Source: Camellia lanceoleosa
Taxonomy: Eukaryota; Streptophyta; Magnoliopsida; Ericales; Theaceae
DNA: 64,000 nt
Reading direction: 5' to 3'
Assembly (NCBI GenBank): GCA_025200525.1
Contig: CM045761.1
Span: forward strand, 138,944,223-139,008,222
This document shows positions 11,544 through 23,536 of this stretch, piece by piece; the stretch's first letter is position 1, and the number at the start of each line of letters is the position of its first letter. The notes beneath the pieces are model-generated. The model did no database searches. It saw only the letters and a program-made list of their open reading frames with translations, and was not told where the DNA came from. The position numbers and the translations under genes are program-made.

Positions 11544-12390
11544 CTTGACATTGAAAAAATAAAAACTATCAGGGTATATGAAATGAAAAAAAATCCAAAA
11601 CTAAACTATTTATATAATCCCCAGTTATACCTACAATGAGGGACCAAATATACATGCAATGAGGGACCAAATATACATATATTTGCATGTATATAATCCC
11701 CACTTTAGAGACCCCTAAAATATAATCCCCAGTTATACCTACAATGATATGAACTACTCCATGTAAGTTATTGATTGGTTTAAAAATCAACCACCCAAGA
11801 CTCAATCCCGCGCCACATCATGAGGGATGAATTGACGGATCATATATTTGAAGGGTACACTTTTTTCTTAATTTGGGTTGTAATAGCATCGTTTAGGGCA
11901 AAACTTATTTTTCGGATAACAATAATAATACTACATTTACCTTCATTTTATACCACATTTGAAATATAATCTCATGCGGCACAGCTACAACTATTATGAT
12001 ATTGTTCCATACAAAAATAAATAAACAATTGTATAAACAGTACACGAAGATGAGCAATGTTTTCATTCCTCCAGTTGGGGAAGGTGTAATTCACAAACCA
12101 TAACTAGGACTTCCTATATTTATCCATCAATTGAAAGTAAATGTTGGCAACATTTAAAATATATATATATAGTGACCAATGAGCCAAATGTTGGATAAGT
12201 CTTCTGTAGATACATATAATCAACTAATTCCATGAAAATTGGAATTGATTTTCCCACCCATTCAACTATAAATTCCCTTCATCACATAAAACAAAATGTC
12301 AAGTAATGTACAGTACACAATTTTTTTTCCACTCCAAAGCTACAAGAAAAAATCTAACCTTTTTACTGCAATTTCAGCAATGTGACACTG

Positions 12391-12494
12391 TTATCTTGCT
12401 ATATTAGAGTAGAAACCATCCACAGGTGCCTTTTCTCGACAAAATTTTGCTTTTAGGACTTCCTCCAATCTTGGAAATATCAATGAGAATGCAC
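12391..12494 (-). pseudogene. Unidentified captured terminal exon
   Basis: On the minus strand a C-rich acceptor (CCCCCCTGCAG at 12495-12505) is followed by an open stretch of 33 codons ending in TAA. It contains FPRLEEVLKAKFC and PVDGFYSNIAR. The composition looks like real coding sequence and the acceptor is strong, but I do not recognise the protein. It does not match the diacylglycerol kinase exons further along, so it may be a second captured gene or a chance frame. Confidence 0.4.
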
Positions 12495-12739
12495 CTGCAG
12501 GGGGGAAAAAAAACCCCCACAATCCCATAAATTAGCTATAATAGAAGTTTGGAGAGAGCAACCCCAACTCAATTGGGTAAGGCACAACATTTTACGAATG
12601 TATTTTGGATGAATTACTGTTAGTAATTGCAAATAAAAACAAGACATGCTTTAGCAAAACTAGATATAAAAAGCATGCAATGATTGAAATTGAAGGGTCA
12701 AATGTACATACACAATCAATGGATTAGGGCTTTGAAACT

Positions 12740-13126
12740 AATGAGAGAGAAAGGAAAAAGAGGGGAAAATGTATGAAACCACTAAAATCAAACTCATTTA
12801 GGACATCAAATCCACAAAACTTTACAAATCAAACCACTTCAACCAAACCCATTTTTCGAAATCAACACCAAATTAAATTGAAGAAATCATAAAAACCCTA
12901 GAGAACGATTGAGAAAGGGGGAAATAGAGAAAGGGGGACAGAGAGGGAAAGAGAGTGACTGAGGTAGACAAAGCGAAAAATAGACCGCGAGTGAGAGAGA
13001 GACAGACCCAGAGTGGGAGAATACTTGTAAGGATGCGGCGGTGGTGATCTGCGGGCGATGGTGGTGGCTGTGGTGGGGGTGGCGGTGGCGGTGGCGAGCG
13101 GCGTTGGTGGTGTGCATTGAGGTGAG
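12740..13126 (-). other. CT-rich leader-like sequence before the captured exons
   Basis: Read on the minus strand, this stretch has a GCC/ACC-rich start, then a long CT-rich run with CTCTCTTTCCCTCTC, then CTCTAGGGTTTTTATG. This resembles the 5' untranslated end of a plant gene with a short first exon. Overlapping open frames (about 12887-13131) are low-complexity and are not called. It lies immediately left of the solo LTR, which may therefore have separated this leader from its promoter. Confidence 0.35.
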
Positions 13127-13131
13127 GTCAT

Positions 13132-16100
13132 TGTAGACTGCCTCGAACTCCGCTCCGCGCGTGATGGCGCGAATTGTAGTTCATAGCTACTACAGTTCGG
13201 ACTCCTATCACGGTTCTGAATCTAATCTTACAAAGTGCAATGTAAGACTGATAAATCACCAAAGAGTCCAAATCTGGCAAATCGTTTTGGAAAATCGATT
13301 TTAATCAAAAAGCGCCAAACATGGACTGCTTTGCCAGATTTCAGAGTCGCCCCCTAAATATTTTGTTTTGGGAAATTTAGGAAACCCTGACTCGTGCCAA
13401 AGGCCACGTGTCCGTCATCACCAAAGTTGCCTCGGCTCGAGAACTTGGGTACGAGGGGGGAAGGTCATGAAATGAGCACCCCCGCTCACTCGATCAAAGG
13501 ATCGGCCTTTACTAAGCATGATATGTTGTTTTTGAAAACATATGTGTCCTTATTCTGGTTATTAGCTAACTTACTATGTGATGCACACAGCACACAAGTA
13601 TAGACTAAATCGTTCGATTTGGAACAAAACATCTCATGTTTGTTTTTCGAAAATGGTTTGAAGATGCTACTCGCAAGTAGGATAAAACGCGGATTTGCCA
13701 CCGTCAAGTGGGCTTAGAAAAGCATGATTTTGCCACTTCAAGTGGGCTTAAAACGCACATTTTGATGAATTGTTCCTATTCAAGCAATGAAACCTTCATC
13801 CACAGGCACTCATGCAGTTTAACACTGAAGCAGTTAGCCTCATGGCAAGCATGCTATCATGGCAGTCACTTACACACATGCAAGGATGATAAAGCGTAAA
13901 CACTCACAGTGTACTCCGAGCCAAAAAAGAAGCTAGTTAGTAATCATGCATGATCCTAGCTATGTTAACAATGCCTAATGCAACACATGCAAAAATGCAA
14001 CTAAGATAGGCTCGGTTATTCTAAGATGGCATATGAATGCAACAATTGATATATGTATTCAAATAGGAATTGAAATACAACTCAGTTTGAATGATGCGCC
14101 GAGCTCGGTGCATGTAATACAAATGAATGATGCACGCATGCAAGCATAAGGATGCTAATTGAAATATGCCCTAAACTAACCATCGAAAACTGGTAAATAA
14201 AAGGGAGAAAGACGTGGGGTTGGAAGACATGCATCACACACACGCACACTTATTACAACATTTGCCCTCTCGACGGAGGGTCCGAATGAATCAACTAATG
14301 AGCTACACTAAGCTAATTAATTACAAACCAAATGAATTTGAACAACTAGCTAATCTAAGCTAATTAAGTCCAAACCAAATTAATTAATTAAACACTTAAC
14401 TAATTAATTACAAAACAACTAAGCTAATGAACTAGTTTAGCTAAGCAATTTAAACAAATGGCCTCGGGAAACGAGAGAGATATGCATGCTCAGTCAGCTT
14501 CGCTTGGAAATCCACTACCGTGCCTCTAATGCCTCTGTTTGCACACTTCTGTATCTTTGAAAATTGTGCCAACTTCCAAAATGCTTCTGATCCACCTTAG
14601 GAATATGCTGAGGGGTAGTCGGCCAAGAGGGATGGCCATCGGCTAGAGTTTATGGCTATCGGCCAATTTTGGTAGCCGATCGGCATACTTGGTGGCCGGT
14701 CAGCAGCTTTGATGGCTGATTGGCCACTGCTTCCTACAATTCCTCCTTTTGCTGCAACAGAGCACAAATAGAGGCATGGCAGTGTATTTACAAGGAAATG
14801 TGTGCACAACCACCCTCCTTATCATTTCTTAAGCTCAAGGGAGTGCGGTACTCGGCTCTCGAGCCACTAATCACGCATCTCGATGCATGATGGCCAAAGA
14901 GGCCAAGTTGTGCAATTCAATGTCAATGAATGCACCCAAATAACACATATGACTCAATGAACCTCCACCTTATCATATATGATCAAAGGTGTCGGTGACC
15001 TAAGGAATGAGGCACGTTTCATCACTTTGAGTATGAAACATCCCTTGTTCCTTGCATTTGGATCAACATCCGATCCAAACACAATGCAATGCAACAAACA
15101 TGCAAACAACATGAGCATGCAACAATATGCTAACAACATGCAAATGTGACAACATGCAAACATAATGCAATGCAACAATATGCAAACAATATAAACATGG
15201 CGAGTGAAAGACAAGACACAAGGGCTATGTAATGCAACACCCAATGGACCTAAACCACATGTGGACAGACCTAAGGGGGTCCAAAACAATGGCCAACACA
15301 CCAAAACTTAGGCACAAAAGGGGCGAAGAACACATGCTCATGTGATGGCTCATCAGCTAGGCATAAGGGTCAACTCCTAAAAGCACTTAAAGAGTGAAAA
15401 ACATGGGAGTATGACAACACTATATGCCCTGACATATCATTCCAAATGATGCTAAAACATGCAACTACCACAAATAAAGCATGCTGGGAGGCTCAAAGCT
15501 TAAGGCTAGCGAAGGGACTTGCACCATGGCCATATCAATCAAGCCCCAAAGAGCCAAGATGACTCAAAACAGTTCCAAGGTAGGTCAAAATAATGCCAAA
15601 AACATGCTTGAACATAGCCAACACATGCTAAAATTAAAGGCATGAAGCATGGAACATACTAGGCCAACAAAGAGGATTACACTACACCTACCAAAACCAA
15701 GCATGAGATAACTTTACCAACAAAAATCAGAGTTGTATCATGGCAAAAATAAGACCAAAAACACACTGATATGGCAGCCCAAAAGCCTAAGCAAGATGGC
15801 ATACATATGGGCTCATGCTTAATGCATAAAGCATGACTCACCAAAAGCATTGAAATAGTGAAGCATGAGAGAGTATGGCTACACTACACATACTGAAATC
15901 ATGGTAGAAATGAGGCCAAAGCATGCAAACAACTCAAGTAAGCCATGCTATGGCTATACAAAGCAAGGCATGCATGACCAAAACAACATAAAACAGAGCT
16001 TAAGCATGCTAAAACATGAGTAAAAGCTTGCTGGAGTTGAGCCAAAAACATGCTAGAATGATGGTCAAAAGCATGATGCATGTTAGGCTAGTGAATGGAA

Positions 16101-17311
16101 ATGCACTACAAGTGCAAGGAGCATGCAAGAGGCTATCAAACCAACCCTTGACAGAGCTATAACATGCTAAAATAATGCCAAAAACATGCTAAGATGGAGC
16201 CTCAAAGAGGTAGAAAAACATGCTACTTTGATGAGCCATCAAAACAAGCATACAAGAGAAGAGGAGGGGGAACAACCCCCTCCTATTTTGGGACTCAAAA
16301 CACACTTTCTACCACTGAAAATCCATTGGATTTCAGTGGCTAAAAGGCCAAGAGAAGGTGATCTCAAAGGCCTAAAGAGGTAGCACAAAAGAAAGCCAAA
16401 CAAGGCACAAAAGGGGGTAGACCACCCCCAACACCAAAGATGCCTCAAACAAACACTTTAAGCACTTGAAAATGAAGCTTTTTATAGTTGAAAGTTAAGC
16501 CAAAAGAAGTATGCAAATATGGCTAAGTAAGCTATGAAAACAAAGCTTTAAAGAGGTAAAAGACTCACCCATGAAGAACCACTTCAAGACAGCAACTTCT
16601 GAGGCAAAAACCAAATCAAAACCACTCAAATGCAACCTCCAAGAACCTCAGCTCAGTAGTGAAGGTGCTTCACTAGGCATTTGTGTGCAAAAGTGTGAAG
16701 AAATGACAATTTTGAGCACAAACAAGTACAAGTATAGAGAGAGATGAAGAAATATAGAGATAAAGATATTTGTTTTGTATCTTCCAATCTCAGAACCTCT
16801 GGAAAGGGAGAGGCACCTCCCTTCTTATAGAGAATCAAGTCCCAAGCTTGTTGAACAAGCTAGGAGCTTGTTAAAATCCCTCCATGCACGTGTATGGAGG
16901 ATACATCAAGTGACCAACAGCTGGCACCAACTGGAAGAAAAATATCTGCAAAAGCAGAAAAAGGGGTCTCGGCCAAAAAATTGGCCAACCGGCCAAAAAA
17001 GGTGCCGACCGGCCATCAGTGGTGCCGACCGGCCAACACTGATGCCGACCGGCCAACACTGATGGCCGATAGGCATGAGGCCTGGCCGATGGGTTGTAGA
17101 GCTGGCCAACATGCCACCCTCTTCCCTCAGAAACAAAACCACAAGTTCTTGGTCCACAACCAAGCACAAAACAGACAAGTTGAGAGGTTCTAAGGCAAGG
17201 CGCGCAGCCGAGACCTTCAGGAACTCAAAACGAACACGAGCATGGATGATCAGCGAGTGTTCAAACGATGACATCCAAATCTTGAGGATGGTCAAAAATG
17301 GGGTGTCTGCA
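13132..17311 (-). mobile_element. Solo LTR of a Tat/Ogre-like element, TSD GTCAT
   Basis: Read on the minus strand it starts TGCAGACACCCCATTTTTGA and ends in GTCTACA. It is aligned along much of its length with the LTRs at 38501-42201 and 54217-57998, in reverse orientation. Perfect GTCAT target duplications flank it (13127-13131 and 17312-17316). No internal region is present, so it is a solo LTR left by LTR-LTR recombination. A TATA-like CTATAAGAAGG lies near 16827 on the minus strand. Copies of a GCCGACCGGCC-type motif occur at 16970-17080. At 4,180 bp it is slightly longer than the related 3.8-kb LTRs. Confidence 0.9.
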
Positions 17312-17389
17312 GTCATGTAGGGTGAGGTTTGGTGGTCAAATCTGTGTGTGAGAAGAAGAACCGATATATCAGGCGCCAATATATTCATT

Positions 17390-17841
17390 TCCCTCTAAAA
17401 ACCTTTAGCAACTAAACCATTTATTTGATGACAAAATTATTTCCTCACTAAAAGATAAAATTATTGGCCATAAAAATAGTTTTCTCACTAAATAATATTA
17501 AAATATTAAAAATTATTGGCGACGAAAATATATTCGTCATTCATAATTTTATTATTGGTAACCAATTTTTTCTTCACCAAAAGTCTGAAAATTTTGGCAC
17601 CATCCGAAAAATTAGCGGAAAATTCTTCGGTGACAAAAAAAGAATATAAATAATGATGAAAAATAATTTCGTCACCTAATTTTTTTATTATGTATGTAGA
17701 TTGGTGACGAAATTTTATTTGTCTCTAAAAGTGGTACATTTGGAGACGAAAAATTATTTTCTTCACTAAAAGGTACGTCTTTCGTGGCAAAATTTATTTT
17801 CGTCATTAGTTTTCGTCTCCAAAGACACTTTTTGTTGTAGT
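17390..17841. repeat. CACTA right subterminal repeats and terminus
   Basis: This region contains GACGAAAA/TTCGTCAC-type motifs in both orientations and ends with TTGTTGTAGTG, the CACTA terminal inverted repeat. It mirrors 3928-4450. The virus sequence resumes immediately afterwards with GGTTTCTGCCCAACC, matching GATTTTTGCCTAACC in copy B. Confidence 0.85.
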
Positions 17842-18900
17842 GGGTTTCTGCCCAACCACCAATCCGAAATTATTATCCTTGGTTTACTCTAATTGACCTC
17901 CAATTAGAAGAATGACATTTTGATACTCCTTTTCTTATTCCGGAAGTCATCTTTGAGAATGGAATATTGATGACAAATCTAATTATCAGATCTTTAATCT
18001 CGGTCAGCATATGGTAATGGTTGCCAATGCTACTCTTGCAAAACATCCCTCCAATAATAATGACGACGCTATCGCTAGAATGCTTATCTCTAGATTTTCT
18101 GGCCAACTAAAAGGATGGTGGGACAATTACCTCACCTAGGATCAACGTCAAGTAATTTTAACTGCCGTTAAACATTATCCAAATGATACTCCCATCTTAG
18201 ATCCCACTACTCAACAACCAATTAGTGATGCTCAACATTTTATCGGCAATACTCAAATTGTTCTTGAAAGATCCAAATAACTCCTTATCAATTTACAATG
18301 TCCAACTTTAACTCATTTCCGATGGTACAAAGATATATTTCTGTCCAAACTCTATCAAAGGCATGACGCCAACCAATATTTTTTTGAAAGAACGTTTTAT
18401 TGTTGGACTTCCAACACTTTTTGCTGAAAAAGTCAAAACTAGAATCCACACAAAAAATTAATGGTCAAATCCCCTACAATCAATACACTTTTGGTGAATT
18501 AATATCTAAAATATGCACTGAAGGATTATCTTTATGTTACGATATCAAGCTTAAAAATCAATTAAAGAAGGAACAAACAATTGGTTGTACTAAGCTCGAC
18601 CAATTCTATTATCAATTTGGATACAATTCTATCTTAGCTCCTGTATCAGGATCTTCCTCCCGAAGAACCCCTATCTGCAAAAATCACAAGTATTCTTCTA
18701 CAAAATATTATAACAATTTTCAAATTACAAAAAGAAACCTTCTATACAAAGAGAAAATTCAATAATTCAAATAATTCCAAATCCTACAACACAGCTAACT
18801 TCAAACCCAATTCCTCTAAGAAAAGTGCCAACTATTGGAAATGTGGTAAACCCGGTCATTATGAAAATAAATGTCTAACCAAAAAGAAAATCCACGAACT
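17842..18900 (+). pseudogene. Caulimovirid coat protein remnant, copy A
   Basis: This capsid domain of the pararetrovirus polyprotein resumes after the CACTA insertion. Recognisable family patterns are LKGWWDNYLT near 18105, CPTLTHFRWYKDIFL near 18300 and EGLSLCYDIKLK near 18520. A C-terminal zinc knuckle (YWKCGKPGHYENKC, 18833-18874) has its first cysteine replaced by tyrosine. A basic stretch precedes the knuckle. Several stops and frame changes interrupt the domain, for example LT followed by TAG where copy B reads LTQDQ. In a living virus this protein packages the genome; here it is dead. Confidence 0.8.
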
Positions 18901-19990
18901 TGATGTTTTTGATGAATTCAAAAATCAATTAGAATCAATTCTCCTTCTTGATAAAGAACCCGAATCTGATCCTGAATATTCTTTTGAAAATCTTTTCGAC
19001 AATGACTTTCATCTCAATGAAATTGATAATGATATTATTACTTCTTCCGATGACGAACCTGATGACCATCCCAAAGCCTTCCATGAATGTTCCTACCAAA
19101 CATTTAATCACTATTATAAGGTTATTTTAGAAATGAATGGTCTCAGTATTAATGTTCTAACAGCCTAAGAAAAAAATGATTCATGAATTTATTGACAATA
19201 TTGATGATCCATAAAAGAAACAAGCTATGTTCAAATATTCAAATTCCAAATAAAGAAATACTCCCAGTACAAATACTACTCAAGAATTAAAATATGACAT
19301 TTGTGATTTTAAAGATGTCCATGATCGTGTCAACAAGGTACCAACCCCACTCAATACACCTACTATCCATGATCTCCAAAATGAAATCCGTAACCTAAAA
19401 ACTGATGTTCAAAATTTACAATCTAGAGTCCTTGCTCTTGAAGAAAATTCAGCTGATGCTGATGATTTCATTGCAGATACATCCTTTCCATATGGAACAC
19501 ATCTCCAAGAATCATCCAAAAAAAATCCTGAAAACAACCACTTGTTATTAATGACTTTGTCAATCTACTCCTTAATAGTATTACATTTCAAAAATGGTAT
19601 ATTGAAATTAAAGTGGTAATACATGATTTCATTTTAACAACAACGACACTTGTTGATTGTGGTGCTGATCTTAATTGCATTAGAGAAGGTCTTGTACCTT
19701 TAAATAGTTTGAAAAAACCGACCAATCTTTGAGTACCGCTAATGGTGGATCGATGGAAATCAATTATAAAATATCTCATGCCCAAATTTGTAATCAAGAT
19801 ATTTGTCTAAATACTGAATTTCTATTAGTCAAAAATATGTCTCAATTAATCATAGTAGGAACCCCTTTCCTTAATATGATTGCCCCCTTTACTATTACTA
19901 ATGAAGGTATTTCTACTGTTCTTATAAATTAAGACATAGTTTTCAAATTTTTATTTCATCCACAAGAACATGAAATCAATACATTAAAAA
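18901..19990 (+). pseudogene. Acidic spacer and retroviral-type protease remnant, copy A
   Basis: After the coat protein comes an acidic, D/E/N-rich spacer (18900-19100) and a coiled-coil-like stretch near 19370-19450. The aspartic protease region follows, with VDCGADLNCIREGLVP near 19650-19690. The usual D-T/S-G active-site triplet appears as D-C-G, and copy B has the same cysteine. A later piece (19729-19932) contains a hydrophobic LIIVGTPFLNMI flap-like segment. Frames are broken in several places. Position between coat protein and RT supports the call. Confidence 0.65.
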
Positions 19991-21480
19991 CAAAAACAAA
20001 TTTGTCTACTTCCAGAAGAAATTTCCTACAAAGTAATAGATCAAGAATTACAATAACGTCGAGTTAAATCTATTATTCAAAAAATTCAAATTTTATTCAA
20101 AAAAGATTTATGTTCAGAATTACCCCATGTCTTTTGGCACTGCAAACAACATATGGTTCATTTACCATATGAGAAAGATTTCAATGAATGACATATTCCA
20201 ACCAAAGCCCGACCTATCCAAATGGACAAAACATTGATGGAACATTGCAAACAAGAAATTAATGATCTTTTAAATAAGAAACTAATCCGACCAAGTAAAT
20301 CTCCTTGGTCTTGTCTTGCTTTCTATGTTAACAAAAATGCTGAATTAGAAAGAGGAACATCTTGATTCAATTATAAACCTCTCAACATTGTCTTACAATG
20401 GATTAGATATCCTATCCTTAACAAAAAAAGATTTATTAAACAACTTATTTGAAGAAAAAATCTTTTCAAAATTAGATATCAAATCTAGATTATGGCAGGT
20501 CCAAATTACTGAGAAAGATCGATACAAAACAGCCTTCACTGTACCCTTTGGCCACTATGAGTGGAATGTTATGCCTTTTGGCCTCAAGAATGCTCCTTCC
20601 GAATTTCAAAATATAATGAATGATATTTTTAATCTATACACAACAGTCACAATTGTCTATATTGATGATGTGTTAATTTATTCTAATTTAGTGTCCCAAC
20701 AGAACAAACATTTATACAAATTCTATCATATTATTAAAAATAATGGTTTAGTTCTTAATGTCAAGAAAATGCAACTTTTCCAAACCTCTATACTATTTTC
20801 TCGGCCACATAATTCAAAAAGGCACAATTATTCTCATCCAACGATCAATTGAATTTTTCAGTAAATTCCCTGATGAAATACATGACAAAACTTAATTAAA
20901 ATGCTTTTTAGAAAGTTTACATTATATATCTGAATTCTAAAAAGATCTTCATAAGGATACTAAAATTCTTTATTCTTGCTTAAGGAAAAAACCCTACTCC
21001 TTGGACATAAGAACATACATTTGGTGTCCAACGCATCAAACAAAGGTCCAAATTTTTACTCTTATTATGTTTACCTATTCCAACTGCTTACAAAATTGTT
21101 GAGATAGATGCTAGCAATATTGGCTACGATGGCATACTCAAACAACCCTATAAAGGTAAAAAACAATTAGTTTGATTTACCTTTGCTATCTGGAAAGGTC
21201 CCCAAACACGGTATTCTACCATTCAGAAAGAAATTTTATCTATTATTTCTTGTATCAAGAAATTTGAATCTGATTTACTTAATCAAGAATTTTTATTACG
21301 CGTTGATTGTAAAGCTGCCAAGGAAGTTCTCGAAAAGGATGCCAAGAATATTGTTTCTCGACAAGCCTTTGCTCGCTAGCAAGCAATTTTATGTGTTTTT
21401 TTATTCCAAAATTGAATATCTTCGCAGAGACTCAAATTCACTTCCTAACTTCCTCACTCGTGAATTTTTGTAGGGATCTC
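19991..21480 (+). pseudogene. Caulimovirid reverse transcriptase and RNase H remnant, copy A
   Basis: The best-preserved part is open at 20388-20852 and carries RT blocks FSKLDIKSRLWQVQI, TAFTVPFGHYEWNVMPFG and the catalytic YIDDVLIYS box (20659-20685). Upstream blocks near 20200-20350 keep KARPIQMDK-type residues around stops. RNase H follows at about 21090-21480, with VEIDASNIGYDGILKQ, the E of QKEILSI and a later VDCKAA. Stops and a frame break separate RT from RNase H. In the virus these domains copy pregenomic RNA to DNA. Confidence 0.85.
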
Positions 21481-21568
21481 CAGACACCTCCGTATCAAGA
21501 CCTCAACCCCCACCAAAGGTTTTTTAAATATCAGTATATTTTCAATCATCATCGTTGTCGATCAATCC

Positions 21569-22788
21569 GTGTTCAAAGATATTATTTTTGGATGGTGCAT
21601 AATTTTTCAAGATACTTTCTCCAAAGGAGGACCCAATTTTAAGATCACATCTACTGGTTCAGCAGACCATGGTTACTATACCCATGATACTATATATCCT
21701 ATTGTTCCAATAACAAATAATCATATATATCATTTACAACAACACTCCAATACCAAACCAGAAAGCCTTATTTCCCATTATTTTTCTAATAGTTGGCATT
21801 ATATTCAACATTCTAGCCAACATTCCCGTTTGTGTTATGAAAAAATCCTTGAAGAAACCAAATCCATCTCCGTAAAACATGTTTATTTTAAGGAAAACAA
21901 AAGTCTTCTCCAATATTCAAAGCTTCACATTCTCAAGATCATTTCTCCAGCTGAATAGGGTCATCCAACTATTTTCCCAAAATTTTCTGACCCTAATATC
22001 AAACCTAATCAATACAATTATTATGATTACCAACAAGCTTGGTTCTATGTCTTTTATTTTCAAAATCGGTTCTTCCAACATTCTTGGTGGATCCGTTTTG
22101 GACCTAATTTTGCAATCACCACTGGTGATATTCCCACTTGGTTCGAACCTTGGTGGCATCAATTTGGACTTCAATTTGTCGCTTTTCCAGAACCTCTTAC
22201 AGACTCTTACCATATTTATCGAAAGGAAGTTGGTCATCATTTTTCTGAATTTTTATACTTTGTCATTGACTTCAAATTCCCATGGATTATGGCCTGGCAA
22301 TACACTATCTCCGTTATGTTCAACACTCAGTACCTTACTTGCCAAATTGCCTCCAAATGGTGGGAAAATTACAATATTCCTTCCAAACAATATCCTGATC
22401 AATTGCTCACATTCTACAAACAACGGAAACAAAAGATATCCATGAATTTTGCTCCTTCCATGTTATCTTCTAGTCCAAAATCATCCAAATCTTTTGATTA
22501 TGATGTTTCAAAGCTGAACTAAAGAAAAAATTAAAGTACAAGTATCCCTCAATTTCCAAACTTGAATTCGAACATAAATAATTAAAAAAAGCTATCAAAA
22601 TGAAAATGATCTTATTGGCTGAAGCCGAATGCCTTTCTGATTCAGATGATGAAATCGTACTGGAATCACTTTCCCCAATTGTCACTCAACGACGCCCACA
22701 AATAACAATTTCTCCAGTCACATCTCTAATCACTTCTCCACATATTTCCACTTAAAACCTTGATGATGACTTTTCCAACACGTGTTAA
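21569..22788 (+). pseudogene. Pararetrovirus downstream ORF, nearly intact, copy A
   Basis: A single frame runs from 21569 to 22522 (318 codons) with only one in-frame TAG (21956-21958). One frame change near 22522 then leads to a lysine-rich and acid/serine-rich tail ending near 22788. The protein is aromatic-rich, with conspicuous SWWIRFGPNF, TWFEPWWHQFG and WIMAWQYTISV patterns. Such W-rich downstream ORFs occur in several plant endogenous pararetroviruses; their function is not established, and I infer a role by position only. It is much better preserved than the polyprotein upstream. Copy B lost this region. Confidence 0.6.
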
Positions 22789-22949
22789 GGTGTGGACCTA
22801 AATAATTTATAATTCGTGTGACCTCCGCCAGAACTCCATCCAAAGCAAATATTCAAGGACAAAACAATATCAATAAAGTAGATTCTCATATCAATAATTC
22901 TTAAGTGACTCCAAGCAATACTATGGTCCAACTCATAAAGTAAAGATTC

Positions 22950-23220
22950 CATGCGCAAAGATTCCATGCACCGACAAAGCAAAAAAGCAAAGCAAAGCAG
23001 ACTCATCATTATCTCTTTAGACTTCAAACATTTTCAAATCTGGCTCTCCTCTTCTATAAAAGCTAGCCATTCCTTCCGCACAAGATAGGCTTATAGAATT
23101 CTAAATATTATGTGTAAGTATGAGTGTGCTCAGTGTGCTAGTGTGCAGAGTGAATGCTTTGTCCAATTTGCTTCCACAATTGTAATCCTTTGTAAGATTC
23201 CTTTCATTTTGTGTTCTTAT
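22950..23220 (+). promoter_or_regulatory. Viral-type promoter and leader
   Basis: A TATA box, TTCTATAAAAGC (TATA at about 23054-23062), sits after AGACTCATCATTATCTC and TCTGGCTCTCC. A probable transcription start lies about 30 bp downstream near 23088 (CGCACAAG). The following bases (23100-23220) are GT-rich and unstructured, like a leader. Position just after the last viral ORF is where pararetroviruses place the promoter of their terminally redundant RNA. Confidence 0.5.
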
Positions 23221-23279
23221 TTTTGGTTTTAATATAATTGTGATGTTGGTTTATTATGCTTTTGATTTATGAATTAAGT

Positions 23280-23480
23280 ATTAAAATTAAAGATAGTTCT
23301 CAATATATTTCTGATTCACTAGAAGAACTATCTAATCTAAGATTGTTATTATCTCTTGCATCAGGATAATCAATTATTAATTTTAGCCAAAGAATTTCTA
23401 CACTAAAAAGAAAAATGAAAGATGAACAAACTTCTTTAAAATGTCTTCAAAAACAGTTACAATCTTTAATTTGCATCTAA
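23280..23480 (+). pseudogene. Degenerate small coiled-coil frame after the viral promoter
   Basis: One frame of about 66 codons with a single TAA in the middle is rich in L, K, E and Q, with LEELSNLRLLLSL before the stop and LKRKMKDEQTSLKC after it. This suggests a coiled coil. It lies about 190 bp after the presumed transcription start. It could be a small 5' viral ORF or the beginning of a polyprotein; no family is recognised. An intact start codon is not evident. Confidence 0.35.
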
Positions 23481-23536
23481 TCCTCATCACGAAGATTATA
23501 ATACTTGGGTCTCCTCTTTTTTTATTTATTTATTTA

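Larger units (their letters stand above)
9081..13126. other. CACTA interior, mostly intron-like AT-rich sequence
   Basis: This stretch is AT-rich with no long open frame on either strand. Three short minus-strand exon-like segments with splice consensus (10623-10739, 11463-11543, 12391-12494) and one MITE (9896-10124) are annotated separately. Other items are a (TTTA)n run near 10300-10325, a repeated AGGGACCAAATATACAT near 11640-11680, and paired copies of CAGGCTTTTTGAGTAT near 9509 and 9708. The rest reads as introns and untranslated sequence of captured host DNA. Confidence 0.55.
3913..17841. mobile_element. Non-autonomous CACTA (En/Spm-type) transposon with captured gene pieces
   Basis: The right end reads TTTTTGTTGTAGTG, the complement of the CACTACAACAAAAA terminus known for CACTA elements. 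The left end (TACAAGAAAGGCCTTTGGTGAC from about 3915) matches the complement of the right end but lacks a clean CACT. Both ends carry dense short subterminal motifs of GTGACGAAA/TTCGTCAC type, as expected for transposase-binding repeats. Copy B of the host virus sequence (29740-29760) shows the empty site, with about 7 bp missing here. No transposase is recognisable. The interior holds a 169-bp tandem array, MITEs, minus-strand diacylglycerol kinase exons, an unidentified exon and a solo LTR. Without the solo LTR the element is about 9.7 kb. Confidence 0.8.

Noticed and set aside
12887..13131. Two overlapping minus-strand frames rich in T, P and S
   Set aside because: Low-complexity GCC/CT-rich leader sequence; no domain, and the frames overlap in different registers.
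16775..17388. Cluster of open frames on both strands up to 160 codons
   Set aside because: They lie in the solo LTR over GCCGACCGGCC-type repeats and share no known domain.
22523..22788. Separate small gene after the viral downstream ORF
   Set aside because: It reads as the frameshifted C-terminus of the same ORF, so it was merged with it.
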